Assembly (NCBI RefSeq): GCF_019711565.1
Contig: NZ_JAIGNN010000002.1
Span: 620,001-684,000, forward strand
Source of the DNA: Qipengyuania proteolytica
GTDB lineage: Bacteria; Pseudomonadota; Alphaproteobacteria; Sphingomonadales; Sphingomonadaceae
Direction: 5' to 3'
DNA length: 64,000 nucleotides
Below the pieces are notes generated by a model. It was not told the origin of the DNA and searched no databases. It saw only the letters and a program-made list of their open reading frames with translations. Shown here piece by piece: positions 36,338 through 46,439 of the stretch (positions are counted from its first letter, which is position 1; each line of letters starts with the position of its first letter). The position numbers and the translations under genes are program-made.

Positions 36338-36488
36338 GTGTGACCCCTCATGAAAGCAAGCGAGGGCGCGAATCGACCCTCCAACTGCGGGCTATGGCTA
36401 GACACGGTCCAAGACAATCCGGTGACGCAGCTTATGCGCCTTATTGGGACATGCCTGAACGCTCGCCAATTCGCGCAAAAAGGACTAG

Positions 36489-37553
<1,065 letters not shown>

Positions 37554-37570
37554 CGGCCCCTTGTCCCTCC

Positions 37571-37658
37571 CGTCGCCCCGGACTTGATCCGGGGTCCCGC
37601 TTTACTTTTCGACGGCCAAGCAAAAGAAGCTGGACCCCGGATCAAGTCCGGGGCGACG
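37571..37658. repeat. Long palindrome between obgE and proB
   Basis: Two perfectly complementary 27-nt arms (37571-37597 and 37632-37658, beginning CGTCGCCCCGGACTTGATCC) flank a 34-nt loop. CCCCGGACTTGATCCGGGG palindromes are dispersed in many alphaproteobacteria (general knowledge). The sequence can be read in frame before proB, but this extension is an artefact. Confidence 0.85.
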
Positions 37659-37667
37659 AAGGAAGCA

Positions 37668-38789
37668 ATGACAATCGCTGATCTCCCCGACCTGCGCACC
37701 GCGCGCCGCCTTGTCGTCAAGGTCGGGTCGGCGCTGCTCGTCGACGCCGGAAAGGCTCGCGGCGCATGGCTCGCGACGCTGGCGAAGGATCTTGCCGACC
37801 TCCGCGCAGGCGGCGTCGAGGTCATTGTCGTATCCTCCGGTGCGATCGCACTGGGGGCTGCGAAGCTCGGCCTCGCCAAGGGCGGGCGCGGGAGCCTTGC
37901 CGACGCGCAGGCGGCGGCTTCGGTCGGGCAGGTCGAATTGGCACGGCTTTGGTCGGATGCGCTCGGACGGCATGCCATCACCGCAGCGCAGATGCTCGTC
38001 ACCATCGGCGATCTCGAAGACCGGCGGCGCTACCTCAATGCTTCGGCCACGCTCGAGCGGCTGGTCGAGGCCGGCGCCATTCCCGTGGTCAACGAGAACG
38101 ACAGCGTGGCTACTGAGGAAATCCGCTTCGGCGACAACGACCGCCTAGCTGCGCGCGTCGCGCAAGCCGCAGGGGCCGAGGCGGTGCTGCTGCTATCCGA
38201 TGTCGATGGCCTCTACGACCGCGACCCGCGCCAGGCGGGGGCGGTGCTGATCGACCGCGTCGACGGCGTCACGCCCGAAATCATCGCCATGGCCAGCGGC
38301 GCATCCTCTTCCGGCCTTGGTTCGGGCGGGATGGTGGCCAAGCTGCAGGCCGCGCGGATTGCGGAGCGCGCGGGGATCGCACTCGTGATCGCGAACGGCA
38401 CGGGCGACGCGCCGATCGCGCGCCTGCTCGACACCGGCACCGGAACGCTGTTCGTCCCGCAGGCCGATGCCAGTGCCCGCAAGGCGTGGCTGGGAGGACG
38501 GCTGGCGCCCTCCGGCGTGGTCACGGTCGACGCGGGTTGCGCGGCCGCGCTGGCCAATGGGGCAAGCCTGCTGGCCGCGGGGATGACGGAGATCGAGGGC
38601 GACTTCGCCCGCGGCGATCTCGTCGCGATCTTCGGGCCGAAGGGCGAACGGCTGGGCCAGGGGCTCGTCGAATACACCGCCAGCGAGTGCCGCGCGATCC
38701 TCGGCCTGCGCGAGGACCGGCAGGCGGAGAAGCTCGGCTATGCACCGCGCGCCGCCGTGGTACACCGCGACCATATGGTGCGCACATGA
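37668..38789 (+). CDS. proB: Glutamate 5-kinase
   Basis: First step of proline synthesis: phosphorylates glutamate to gamma-glutamyl phosphate. 373 residues: amino-acid kinase domain (VVKVGSALLVDAG; NENDSVATEE; LSDVDGLYDRDPR) and a C-terminal PUA domain (from about 285). The ATG at 37668, right after the palindrome, fits the family start. Stop and start overlap (ATGA) with the epimerase gene. Confidence 0.95.
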   Translation: MTIADLPDLRTARRLVVKVGSALLVDAGKARGAWLATLAKDLADLRAGGVEVIVVSSGAIALGAAKLGLAKGGRGSLADAQAAASVGQVELARLWSDALGRHAITAAQMLVTIGDLEDRRRYLNASATLERLVEAGAIPVVNENDSVATEEIRFGDNDRLAARVAQAAGAEAVLLLSDVDGLYDRDPRQAGAVLIDRVDGVTPEIIAMASGASSSGLGSGGMVAKLQAARIAERAGIALVIANGTGDAPIARLLDTGTGTLFVPQADASARKAWLGGRLAPSGVVTVDAGCAAALANGASLLAAGMTEIEGDFARGDLVAIFGPKGERLGQGLVEYTASECRAILGLREDRQAEKLGYAPRAAVVHRDHMVRT

Positions 38790-39697
38790 CGATAGCATTG
38801 ACCGGGGCGACCGGCTTTGTCGGGCAGGCAGTGCTCGATGCCGCGGCGCGCGAGGAGGCAGCCCTGCGCGCGCTGACCCGCCGCCTGCAAGCGCCGCGCG
38901 ACAAGGTCGATTGGGTCGAAGGCAGCCTCGGAGATAGGGACGCGCTGACCAGCCTGTGCGCGGATGCGGACAGCGTCGTCCATGTCGCGGGCCTCACCAA
39001 CGCGCCCGATCCGGCGCAGTTCGCGCAAGCCAATGTCGAGGGGACGGCGCGCGTGATCGAGGCTGCGAAAGCGAACCGGATCAAGCGCTTCGTCTTCGTA
39101 TCCTCGCTCTCCGCGCGCGAGCCCGGCCTGTCCGCCTATGGGGCATCCAAGGCGCAGGCGGAAAAGCTGGTCGAGGCGAGCGGGCTCGACTGGACCATCG
39201 TTCGCCCGCCGGGTGTCTACGGCCCGCGCGATATCGACTACCTGGAGATGTTCCGCAGCGCAAAATACGGTTTCGTCCCCCTGCCGCCACGCGGGGCGAG
39301 TTCGATCATCCATGTCGACGACCTTGCGCGGCTGCTGCTCGATCTCGTCGATGCCTCGCCCGCGCTGGTCCGCCGCCGACTGTTCGAGCCCGACGATGCG
39401 CGGGACGGCGGCTGGTCGCACAAGGAACTGGCGCGCGAGATCGGCCGGGCGGTCGGGCGCCGCGTGTTTGCGCCCCACCTGCCCAAGCCGCTGATGGAAA
39501 CCGGCGCTCGGATCGACCGGCTGCTGCGCGGCGACAAGGCGCGGCTCACACCCGACCGGGTCGGCTATATGGCGCATCCCAACTGGGTCGCCCGCTCGGA
39601 CCGGAAAGTCCCCGCCGCCGTATGGGAGCCACATATCGCCGGCGAGGACGGCCTGCGGCAGACCGCCGAATGGTATCGCCGCGAAGGCTGGCTCTGA
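38786..39697 (+). CDS. NAD(P)-dependent epimerase/dehydratase (extended SDR)
   Basis: 303 residues. An N-terminal GATGFVG nucleotide loop, SSLSARE and a YGASK catalytic Tyr-Lys pair mark the atypical extended SDR family. Substrate unknown; NADH-ubiquinone oxidoreductase subunit-like or sugar epimerase members look alike. Overlaps proB by 4 bp. Confidence 0.85.
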   Translation: MTIALTGATGFVGQAVLDAAAREEAALRALTRRLQAPRDKVDWVEGSLGDRDALTSLCADADSVVHVAGLTNAPDPAQFAQANVEGTARVIEAAKANRIKRFVFVSSLSAREPGLSAYGASKAQAEKLVEASGLDWTIVRPPGVYGPRDIDYLEMFRSAKYGFVPLPPRGASSIIHVDDLARLLLDLVDASPALVRRRLFEPDDARDGGWSHKELAREIGRAVGRRVFAPHLPKPLMETGARIDRLLRGDKARLTPDRVGYMAHPNWVARSDRKVPAAVWEPHIAGEDGLRQTAEWYRREGWL

Positions 39698-39740
39698 CTT
39701 TCGATTGCCCGCGCCAGACACCGCGGTTAGGTCTCGGTCG

Positions 39741-40835
39741 ATGACCACGCAGCCCGTGCCTCCGCAGGTCGGCGATTATGCCCCCTGGTTCCATGCCAAG
39801 GCGCTGTCGGGCGCCGACCGCTTCGCCTTCCACACCGTCGGCGGGCACAGTGTGCTGATGCTGTTCTACGGCAGCGCAAGCCAGCCCAAGGCCGCCGCGG
39901 CGCTGGAACTCGTCAGGCAGCACCGCGCCCTGTTCGACGACGATGCCGCGGCCTTCTTCGGCGTGACGGTGGACCCGCAGGATGTAGCGGAAGGCCGCAT
40001 CGCGCAGGAGCTGCCCGGCATCCGCCACTTCCTCGATTACGACCGGGCCGTCAGCCGCACCTATGGCGCCGCGCGCGAGGACCATCGTTACGAACCGCAT
40101 TGGGTACTGCTCGACCGGGAACTGCGTTTGCAGGGTCGCTATGCGCTGGCCGACGGCGAACGGGCGCTGGCCGATCTCGAGGCCCTGATCGCGAACGCCA
40201 CCGACGGCATGGCGCCGGTGCTGACCGTGAACAACGTGTTCGACCCGGATCTCTGCAGGCAGCTGATCGCGCTCTACGAGGCCGATGGCGGCAAGCCTTC
40301 GGGCTTCATGCGCGACGTGGAGGGCAAGACCACGCATATCCTCGACGACGGTTTCAAGCGCCGCCGCGACACCGTGATCGAGGATCCGCAGCTGATCCAG
40401 GCGCTCCAGCAGCGCATTGCCCGCCGGATCGCCCCGGCGATCGAGCGGGCCTTCCACTTCAAGGCTACGCGCATCGAACGGCATATCGTCGCCTGCTACG
40501 AGGCGGGGGCAGGCCATTTTCGCCCCCACCGCGACAACACCACTTTCGGAACCGCGCACCGCCGCTTCGCAGTGACGATCAACCTCAATGCCGAGGACTA
40601 CGAGGGCGGCAATCTGCGCTTCCCCGAATTCGGCCCGCGCACCTATCGAGCACCCACGGGCGGTGCAGTGGTCTTCTCCTGCTCGCTGCTGCACGAAGCG
40701 ACGCCCGTGACCAACGGCAAGCGCTATGCCTATTTGCCGTTCCTCTATGACGAGGAAGCCCGCGCGATCCGCGATACCAATCTCGACAAGCTGGCCGTTC
40801 CGGAACCCGTTGCCGCGGATCAAAGCCCTTCCTGA
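39741..40835 (+). CDS. Peroxiredoxin-like / 2OG-Fe(II) oxygenase fusion
   Basis: 364 residues from the ATG at 39741. Residues about 5-150 have the AhpC/TSA thioredoxin fold (GDYAPWFHAKAL; LMLFYGSASQPKAAAALELV) but no cysteine at the peroxidatic position. Residues about 160-345 form a prolyl-4-hydroxylase-type 2-oxoglutarate oxygenase: HRD of HFRPHRDNTT and His of LLHEATPV make the iron triad, and KRYAYLPF supplies the 2OG-binding Arg. The N domain is probably structural. Substrate unknown. Confidence 0.85.
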   Translation: MTTQPVPPQVGDYAPWFHAKALSGADRFAFHTVGGHSVLMLFYGSASQPKAAAALELVRQHRALFDDDAAAFFGVTVDPQDVAEGRIAQELPGIRHFLDYDRAVSRTYGAAREDHRYEPHWVLLDRELRLQGRYALADGERALADLEALIANATDGMAPVLTVNNVFDPDLCRQLIALYEADGGKPSGFMRDVEGKTTHILDDGFKRRRDTVIEDPQLIQALQQRIARRIAPAIERAFHFKATRIERHIVACYEAGAGHFRPHRDNTTFGTAHRRFAVTINLNAEDYEGGNLRFPEFGPRTYRAPTGGAVVFSCSLLHEATPVTNGKRYAYLPFLYDEEARAIRDTNLDKLAVPEPVAADQSPS

Positions 40836-40942
40836 CACCGCCGATTTGCGATCCGCGCGATTGGGCCTAGTGTTCCGGCACGGTCGCGAGTCGTGAGCGG
40901 AAAACTCCGCCTGTTTGTCATGGGTCGCGATTGGAGGATTTC

Positions 40943-41371
40943 ATGAGGAAAGTGCTTATCGCCGCCAGTATCCTGGCGCTTGCCGCCTGCTCGCAGCCGG
41001 CCGAGCAGGAGCCTGCCGCTCCCGCCGAAACCGCGACCCCGGAGGCGGCTGAGCCCCTCGCCGCGGACGGTCAGCCGACGGCCGGCATGTACAAGATTAC
41101 TGCTGCAGATGGCACGGTGTTCAACGAAGACGTGAAAGCCGACGGAACCTACGTCCAGACCGACGCAGACGGTAATGTGATGGAAACCGGCACATGGACC
41201 CAGCCCTCGCCCGATCGCTACTGCACGATCGTCGACGCTGCCTATGTCACCGAAGACAATCCGGCCGACGAGAAGTGCAATACCGAAAGCATCGGTGACG
41301 ATGGCGTCTGGGTTTCGACCAATGCCGAGGGCGAGACCGCCACGGTCGAGCGGGTGCCTGCCGCCGAATGA
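40943..41371 (+). CDS. Lipoprotein of unknown function
   Basis: 142 residues. Signal peptide with lipobox LAAC (Cys16), an alanine/proline/glutamate-rich linker, and a small C-terminal domain with regular strands (GMYKITAADGTVFNEDVKADGTY) and two cysteines. GGAGG stands upstream of the ATG at 40943. Conserved domain not recognised. Confidence 0.75.
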   Translation: MRKVLIAASILALAACSQPAEQEPAAPAETATPEAAEPLAADGQPTAGMYKITAADGTVFNEDVKADGTYVQTDADGNVMETGTWTQPSPDRYCTIVDAAYVTEDNPADEKCNTESIGDDGVWVSTNAEGETATVERVPAAE

Positions 41372-41411
41372 CGGGTTTCGGGCACCGGCGGTCGTGCCGG
41401 TGCCCGCAATC

Positions 41412-42167
41412 CTACAGGAACGGTTCCTCGCCGGGCTGGTGGATGCCGCATTCGACCTTGTCCCACCCGGCCCAGCGGCCCGCGCGCGGGTCTTCGCCCT
41501 CGCCCACCTGGCGGGTGCAGGGCGAGCAGCCGATCGACGGGAAGCCGCGTTCGACCAGCGGATGCCGGGGCAGGTCGTGGGTCTCGAAATAGGCCGCGAT
41601 ATCCTCCGCCGACCAGTCGATCAGCGGGTTCATCTTGAGCCGCCCCTGAGCGTCCGAATTGTCTAGCTCGAAGCGCGGCAGGTTTGCGCGGGTCGAAGAC
41701 TGGAACGCCTTGCGCCCGGTGAAGCTCGCGTCGAATTCGGCCAGCGCCTTGGCGAGCGGCTTGACCTTGCGCAGCTCGCAGCAACCATCGGGGTCGTAGG
41801 ACCACCTGAGCCCGCTCTCGTCGCGCGCGGCGAGGTCGGCGATCTCCGGATAGAGATCGACGCGGTTGAGCCCCAGCCGCTCGGTCAGCTCGTCGCGATA
41901 GGCCAGCGTTTCGGGGAAATGCTTGCCGGTGTCGAGGAACAGCACCGGGATCGTCGGATCGATGCCCGCGAGGAGGTGCAGCAGCACGGCGCTCTCCGCC
42001 CCGAAGCTCGAAACCACCGCCGTGTCGCCCGCCAGATTGCCCTCGATCACCGCTCGCAGCCATTCGTCCGTGTCCGAACCGCGGAACATGCGGTTAAGCC
42101 GGATGGCATCGTGCTCGGTAAAGCGCGGGGCTGTGTCGAGCCGGTCGATGGCGCGGATCTCGTTCAC
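41412..42167 (-). CDS. cysH: Adenylyl-sulfate (APS) reductase, assimilatory
   Basis: Reduces APS to sulfite with thioredoxin. 251 residues. The Cys pairs C129-C130 (DGCCELRK) and C214/C217 (IGCSPC) bind the 4Fe-4S cluster that marks the APS-using form; catalytic Cys240 lies in ECGIH. Last gene of the sulfite-reductase operon; overlaps the DUF934 gene by 4 bp. Confidence 0.93.
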   Translation of the reverse strand: MNEIRAIDRLDTAPRFTEHDAIRLNRMFRGSDTDEWLRAVIEGNLAGDTAVVSSFGAESAVLLHLLAGIDPTIPVLFLDTGKHFPETLAYRDELTERLGLNRVDLYPEIADLAARDESGLRWSYDPDGCCELRKVKPLAKALAEFDASFTGRKAFQSSTRANLPRFELDNSDAQGRLKMNPLIDWSAEDIAAYFETHDLPRHPLVERGFPSIGCSPCTRQVGEGEDPRAGRWAGWDKVECGIHQPGEEPFL

Positions 42168-42589
42168 GCGTGCCTCTTCGCCCAGATCGGCGTGCGCTCG
42201 TCGGCGGCGGCCTGGTACACCTCGGGCCAGCGTTCGAAGGCGGCCTCGACATCGTCCCTATCGAACTGCTGGTCCGGCTCGAACGCATCGAAGCCGCAGC
42301 GGCGCATATAGGCGAGATAGTCGACCAGTACGTCGCCCACAGCGCGCAGCTCGCCCTCGTAACCCGCCTCGCGCAGCACGCGGGCGGAGGAATAGCCGCG
42401 CCCGTCGCCGAAGGCGGGGAAGTTCACCTCGACCAGCGCGAGGCGTTCGAGATGCGGGATTAGGTCGCGTGCATCGTCGCCCGGTTCGATCCGCACGGCG
42501 GTCGCGTTCGACTGGTCGAGGAAGGAATCGACGGTGACCGCCGGGTGATCGACGGGCTCGTCGTCGCGATAGCGCAGGGTCTCAGCCAT
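42164..42589 (-). CDS. DUF934 protein of the sulfite-reduction operon
   Basis: 141 residues with VDHPAVTVDSFL, VRIEPGDDARDLIPHLERLALVEVNFP and GRGYSSARVLREAGY, the DUF934 core. The family has no defined activity but travels with cysI/cysH in alpha- and betaproteobacteria. Overlaps cysI by 8 bp and cysH by 4 bp, so the three are coupled. Confidence 0.85.
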   Translation of the reverse strand: MAETLRYRDDEPVDHPAVTVDSFLDQSNATAVRIEPGDDARDLIPHLERLALVEVNFPAFGDGRGYSSARVLREAGYEGELRAVGDVLVDYLAYMRRCGFDAFEPDQQFDRDDVEAAFERWPEVYQAAADERTPIWAKRHA

Positions 42590-44216
42590 AAAGCGCCTCC
42601 TTGAAGGGATCCATGCCGATACGGCGGTAGGTGTCGAGGAAGCGCTCGCCGTCCTGGCGTTCGCGGGTGTACACATCGGTGACGGTTTCGACCGCATCGA
42701 CGATGCCGTTCTCGTCGAAGCCGGGGCCGGTGATCTTGGCTAGGCTGACGTCCTCCGCCTCGCTGCCGCCAAGCAGGAGCTGGTAGTTCTCCACCCCCTT
42801 CCGGTCGACGCCGAGGATGCCGATGTGGCCAGCGTGGTGGTGCCCGCAGGCATTGATGCAGCCGCTGATCTTGAGCTTGAGCTGGCCGAGCGCGTCGGTC
42901 TTCCCGGTCGATGCAAAGCGTTCGGCGATCTTCTGCGCGACAGGGATGGAACGGGCATTGGCGAGGCTGCAATAATCGAGCCCGGGGCAGGCGATGATGT
43001 CCTCGATCATGTCGAGGTTCGGACTGCCCAGTCCCTCGGCTTCGAGCGTCTGCCACAGCGTATAGAGCGTGGCCTTGCGGACATGCGGCAAGACGATGTT
43101 CTGCGTGTGCATCACGCGCAGCTCGTCGAAGGAATAGGACTTGGCGAGCTCGGCCATGACATGCATCTGCCGCGCCGTCGCATCGCCGGGGATCCCGCCG
43201 ACCGGCTTGAGGCTGATCACGGCGGAGACATAGCCCTCGCGCTTGTGCGGCACGGTGTTGCGATCGACCCACAGCGCGAAATCGGGATCGCTGCGATCGA
43301 TGGTGTCGTTCGACGCATCCTGGAAGGCTGGGTCCTCGAAATAGGTCCTGATCCGCTCGAGTTCGGCCAGCGGCGGCTCCACGCCCTGCCCCAGCAGATG
43401 CGCGAATTCCTCCTCGACCTGGCGGGTGTATTCCTCCGCGCCCAGTTCGTGGACGAGGATCTTGATCCGCGCCTTGTACTTGTTGTCGCGCCGCCCGTAG
43501 CGGTTGTAGACGCGCAGGCACGCCTCGGCATAGGTCACCAGCTGGTCGAGCGGCACAAAGGGGTTGATGCAGGGCGCAATCATCGGCGTGCGGCCCATGC
43601 CCCCGCCGACATAGAAGGCCGCTCCCAGCTCGCCCGCCTCGTTCTTCACGATGTTGATCCCGATGTCATGCAACCGCATGGCTGCGCGATCGGTCTCGCT
43701 GGCGATCACCGCGATCTTGAACTTGCGCGGCAGGGCGTTGAATTCAGGATGGAAGCTCGACCACTGGCGCAGCAGCTCCGCATAGGGGCGCGGGTCGACC
43801 AGCTCGTCCGCCGCAGCGCCTGCGAAATGGTCCGAACTGATGTTGCGGATGCAGTTGCCGCTGGTCTGGATGGCATGCATCTCCACCTTGGCAAGATCGG
43901 CCAGCAGGTCGGGTGCTTCTTCCAGCTTGATCCAGTTGTACTGGATGTTCTGGCGCGTGGTGAAATGCCCATAGCCGCGGTCGTATGTGTCGGCGATGTC
44001 CGCCAGCGCATGCATCTGCCGGCTGTCGAGTGTGCCATAGGGGATGGCGACACGCAGCATATAGGCGTGCAGCTGGAGGTAGAGGCCGTTCTTGAGCCGC
44101 AGCGGGGTGAACTGCGCCTCGGTCAGCTTGCCTTCGAGGCGACGACGGGTCTGGTCGCGGAATTCCTCGACGCGGGTATCGACCATCGCCTGGTCGTATT
44201 GGTCGTACTTATACAT
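42582..44216 (-). CDS. cysI: Sulfite/nitrite reductase hemoprotein
   Basis: Six-electron reduction of sulfite to sulfide on siroheme coupled to a 4Fe-4S cluster. 544 residues. The cluster cysteines appear as CPGLDYC (about 411-417) and GCINACGHHH (about 448-457). Position with cysH, cobA, DUF934 and DUF2849 supports sulfite rather than nitrite as substrate. Electron donor unknown: no CysJ flavoprotein is here, so ferredoxin is possible. Confidence 0.92.
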   Translation of the reverse strand: MYKYDQYDQAMVDTRVEEFRDQTRRRLEGKLTEAQFTPLRLKNGLYLQLHAYMLRVAIPYGTLDSRQMHALADIADTYDRGYGHFTTRQNIQYNWIKLEEAPDLLADLAKVEMHAIQTSGNCIRNISSDHFAGAAADELVDPRPYAELLRQWSSFHPEFNALPRKFKIAVIASETDRAAMRLHDIGINIVKNEAGELGAAFYVGGGMGRTPMIAPCINPFVPLDQLVTYAEACLRVYNRYGRRDNKYKARIKILVHELGAEEYTRQVEEEFAHLLGQGVEPPLAELERIRTYFEDPAFQDASNDTIDRSDPDFALWVDRNTVPHKREGYVSAVISLKPVGGIPGDATARQMHVMAELAKSYSFDELRVMHTQNIVLPHVRKATLYTLWQTLEAEGLGSPNLDMIEDIIACPGLDYCSLANARSIPVAQKIAERFASTGKTDALGQLKLKISGCINACGHHHAGHIGILGVDRKGVENYQLLLGGSEAEDVSLAKITGPGFDENGIVDAVETVTDVYTRERQDGERFLDTYRRIGMDPFKEALYG

Positions 44217-44217
44217 G

Positions 44218-44514
44218 TCAGATCACCCAGTTGCCGATATCGGGTTCGGCAGGCTTGAGGGTCAGGTCGGGGCGGACGGTCGGGCCGAGCGAGCGCACGC
44301 GTTCCTTGATGTGCGAGGGCCGGGGCACGCCGTCCTTCAATTCCGCATCGACGGCATAGGGGCCGTTCACGCGGCGCGAGGCTTCTTCGCGGCGGGCGAT
44401 TTCGTCTTCGTGACCGGTGACGTCGGCGGCGTCCTCCACGTGGATCGACCAGTCGGTGCCCGTCCACCAGGTGACGGCGCCGGTCTTGAGGTCGTTTCCG
44501 GTGAGCAGTCTCAT
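44218..44514 (-). CDS. DUF2849 protein of the sulfite-reduction operon
   Basis: 98 residues: RLLTGNDLKTGAVTWWTG at the N terminus and SHIKERVRSLGPTVRPDL near the C terminus. DUF2849 proteins sit between cobA and cysI in many alphaproteobacteria; no activity is known. Overlaps cobA by 4 bp and ends 1 bp before cysI. Confidence 0.85.
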   Translation of the reverse strand: MRLLTGNDLKTGAVTWWTGTDWSIHVEDAADVTGHEDEIARREEASRRVNGPYAVDAELKDGVPRPSHIKERVRSLGPTVRPDLTLKPAEPDIGNWVI

Positions 44515-45269
44515 CGTGCGGCCTCCTGTGCAGCGCGGGCGAGCGAGGCGTCGTCGCGCGCGGTTACCTCGCCGATCACGATCAGAGCCGGGCTGACCAC
44601 CGCCTCGCGCTCAATAAGTTCGGGAAGGCCCGCGAGGAGACCACGCAGCACGCGCATCTCGGGCCGCGTGCCGTTCTCGATCACCGCCACGGGCATGTCG
44701 GGTGCGAGGCCGTCTTCCATCAGCTTTTCCGCGATCTGCGGCGCGGTCTTCACGCCCATGTAGATCACCAGCGTGCGGCCCTTGCCCGCAAGCCCCGCCC
44801 AGTCCTGGTCCTTCAGACCCTTGCACTGGCCGGCGACGAAGCTGACGATGCTCGAGGCGTCGCGATGCGTCAGCGCGATCTGCGCCGCCGCCGCCGCGCC
44901 GTTCGCGGCGCTGATGCCGGGGACGACCTCGACCGCAACGCCGGCCGCGCGGGCGACTTCCGCTTCCTCGCCGCCGCGCCCGAACACGAAGGGATCGCCG
45001 CCCTTGAGGCGCACGACATCCTCGCCCGAACGCGCGATGCGTACGAGAAGGTCGCTGATCTCCTCCTGCGGCAGCGTGTGGTGCGAGCGGCGCTTCGCCA
45101 CCGAGATCAGCTCTGCATCGTCGCGCGCGATCGCGAGGATCGCAGGATCGACGAGGCCGTCATGGACGATGATGCGGGCGCGTTCGATCAGCCTTGCGGC
45201 GCGGATCGTCAGGAGCTCGGGATCACCCGGCCCCGCGCCGACGAGAAAGATGGTTCCGGTCTGTGCCAT
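44511..45269 (-). CDS. cobA: Uroporphyrinogen-III C-methyltransferase (SUMT)
   Basis: Makes precorrin-2, the siroheme precursor needed by CysI. 252 residues. The SAM-binding GAGPGDPELLTIRA loop, VRLKGGDPFVFGRGGEE and VVPGISAANGAAA are family signatures. Start MAQTGTIFLVGAG at 45269. First gene of the cobA-DUF2849-cysI-DUF934-cysH operon. Confidence 0.95.
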   Translation of the reverse strand: MAQTGTIFLVGAGPGDPELLTIRAARLIERARIIVHDGLVDPAILAIARDDAELISVAKRRSHHTLPQEEISDLLVRIARSGEDVVRLKGGDPFVFGRGGEEAEVARAAGVAVEVVPGISAANGAAAAAQIALTHRDASSIVSFVAGQCKGLKDQDWAGLAGKGRTLVIYMGVKTAPQIAEKLMEDGLAPDMPVAVIENGTRPEMRVLRGLLAGLPELIEREAVVSPALIVIGEVTARDDASLARAAQEAAR

Positions 45270-45366
45270 GCTGCCAAGATGCGCGGCATGGCGATCATGC
45301 GCCAATCAGAATGCGTGTCCGGCAAGGTAGGCGAGATTTTGAAATCGAACCTTCCGGCGCGGCAAT

Positions 45367-46437
45367 CTATTCTTTTGTAACCGTGGGCCCGGGCTTGCCG
45401 CCCTGCGGAAGCGTGGCGAACATGCGCTCGAGCTGGTCGCTGCTACGGATATGGATGTCGCGCTGTGGGAAGGGAATCTCGATCCCGTTGTCCTTGAACA
45501 GCCACCACAGCTTCTTGAGCACGGCCGAACGGACGTTGCCGACGCCCTCTTCCGGGTCGTCGATCCAGCAGTGGATCGTGAAGTTGACCGAATTGTCCCC
45601 GTAGCCGTCCATCCACACGGTCGGCGGCGGTGCGGTGAGGACCCGCTCGCAGCTTCTTGCCGCTTCGAGCATGAGTTCTTCGGCGAGGTTCATGTCCGTA
45701 TCGTAGCTGACCCCGACGGGCACCTGCATGCGGACGTTCTTCGAGGAATAGGACCAGTTTTCGACCTGGTTGATCATCAGGTTCTCGTTCGGGATCAGGT
45801 ATTCGCGCTGGTCGCGGGTTGTGACCGAGACCGCGCGAATGCCGATCTTGCGGATCTGGCCGAAGCTCTCGTTGCCCGCCATGTCGGTCACCGCGATGAC
45901 GTCGCCGGGCTTGATCGAGCGGTCCATCAGCAGGATGATGCCCGCGATGAGGTTGCCGAAAGTCTTTTGCAGCCCGAAGCCGATGGCAAGGCCGAAGGCG
46001 CCCGAGAACACCGCCAGTGCAGTCAGGTCGATCCCGAGCAGGTCGATGCCGAGGAAGAAAGCCGCCGCCCAGACGACGATGGTGACGATCTTCTCGGCCA
46101 GCAATTGCTGCGTGCCGTCGAGCTTGGTGATCCGGCGCACCCCGCGCTTGGCGAGCTTGCTCACGAACCACGCAAAGGCGAGGACGCCGAAGATCACGGT
46201 CGCCACGATGAGTACGTCGAACACCGAAAGGCGGAAGTCGCCGACACTCAGCGCCCAGGCGTCGAGCGTTTCGACGATCGAGCCGACCGTCTCGCTCTTG
46301 GAACTGACCGCTTCCTTGATCCCTTCGGCGGCCGCGACCGAGGTTTCCTCCGGCGCGTCCTCGGCCAGGCTCCAGGCCTGTTCGACCGGGGTCGCTTCGG
46401 GGGTCGGCGCGTCGGTGGGTGCGGTTTCGCCTTGCAC
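45367..46437 (-). CDS. Mechanosensitive ion channel, MscS family
   Basis: 356 residues from a GTG at 46437 with AAGGA 6 nt upstream. An acidic soluble N terminus (1-60), two membrane helices, then the pore helix and TM3 (LAVFSGAFGLAIGFGLQKTFGNLIAG) and the MscS beta domain (MDRSIKPGDVIAV). A C-terminal alpha/beta domain ends the chain. Protects against osmotic downshock. Starts right at the end of the beta-lyase gene. Confidence 0.9.
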   Translation of the reverse strand: MQGETAPTDAPTPEATPVEQAWSLAEDAPEETSVAAAEGIKEAVSSKSETVGSIVETLDAWALSVGDFRLSVFDVLIVATVIFGVLAFAWFVSKLAKRGVRRITKLDGTQQLLAEKIVTIVVWAAAFFLGIDLLGIDLTALAVFSGAFGLAIGFGLQKTFGNLIAGIILLMDRSIKPGDVIAVTDMAGNESFGQIRKIGIRAVSVTTRDQREYLIPNENLMINQVENWSYSSKNVRMQVPVGVSYDTDMNLAEELMLEAARSCERVLTAPPPTVWMDGYGDNSVNFTIHCWIDDPEEGVGNVRSAVLKKLWWLFKDNGIEIPFPQRDIHIRSSDQLERMFATLPQGGKPGPTVTKE

Positions 46438-46439
46438 GA

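Noticed and set aside
33200-36343. Two long open frames (610 and 394 codons) opposite the RTX nuclease
   Set aside because: Shadows caused by GC-rich codon bias and repeats; the minus strand carries clear domains.
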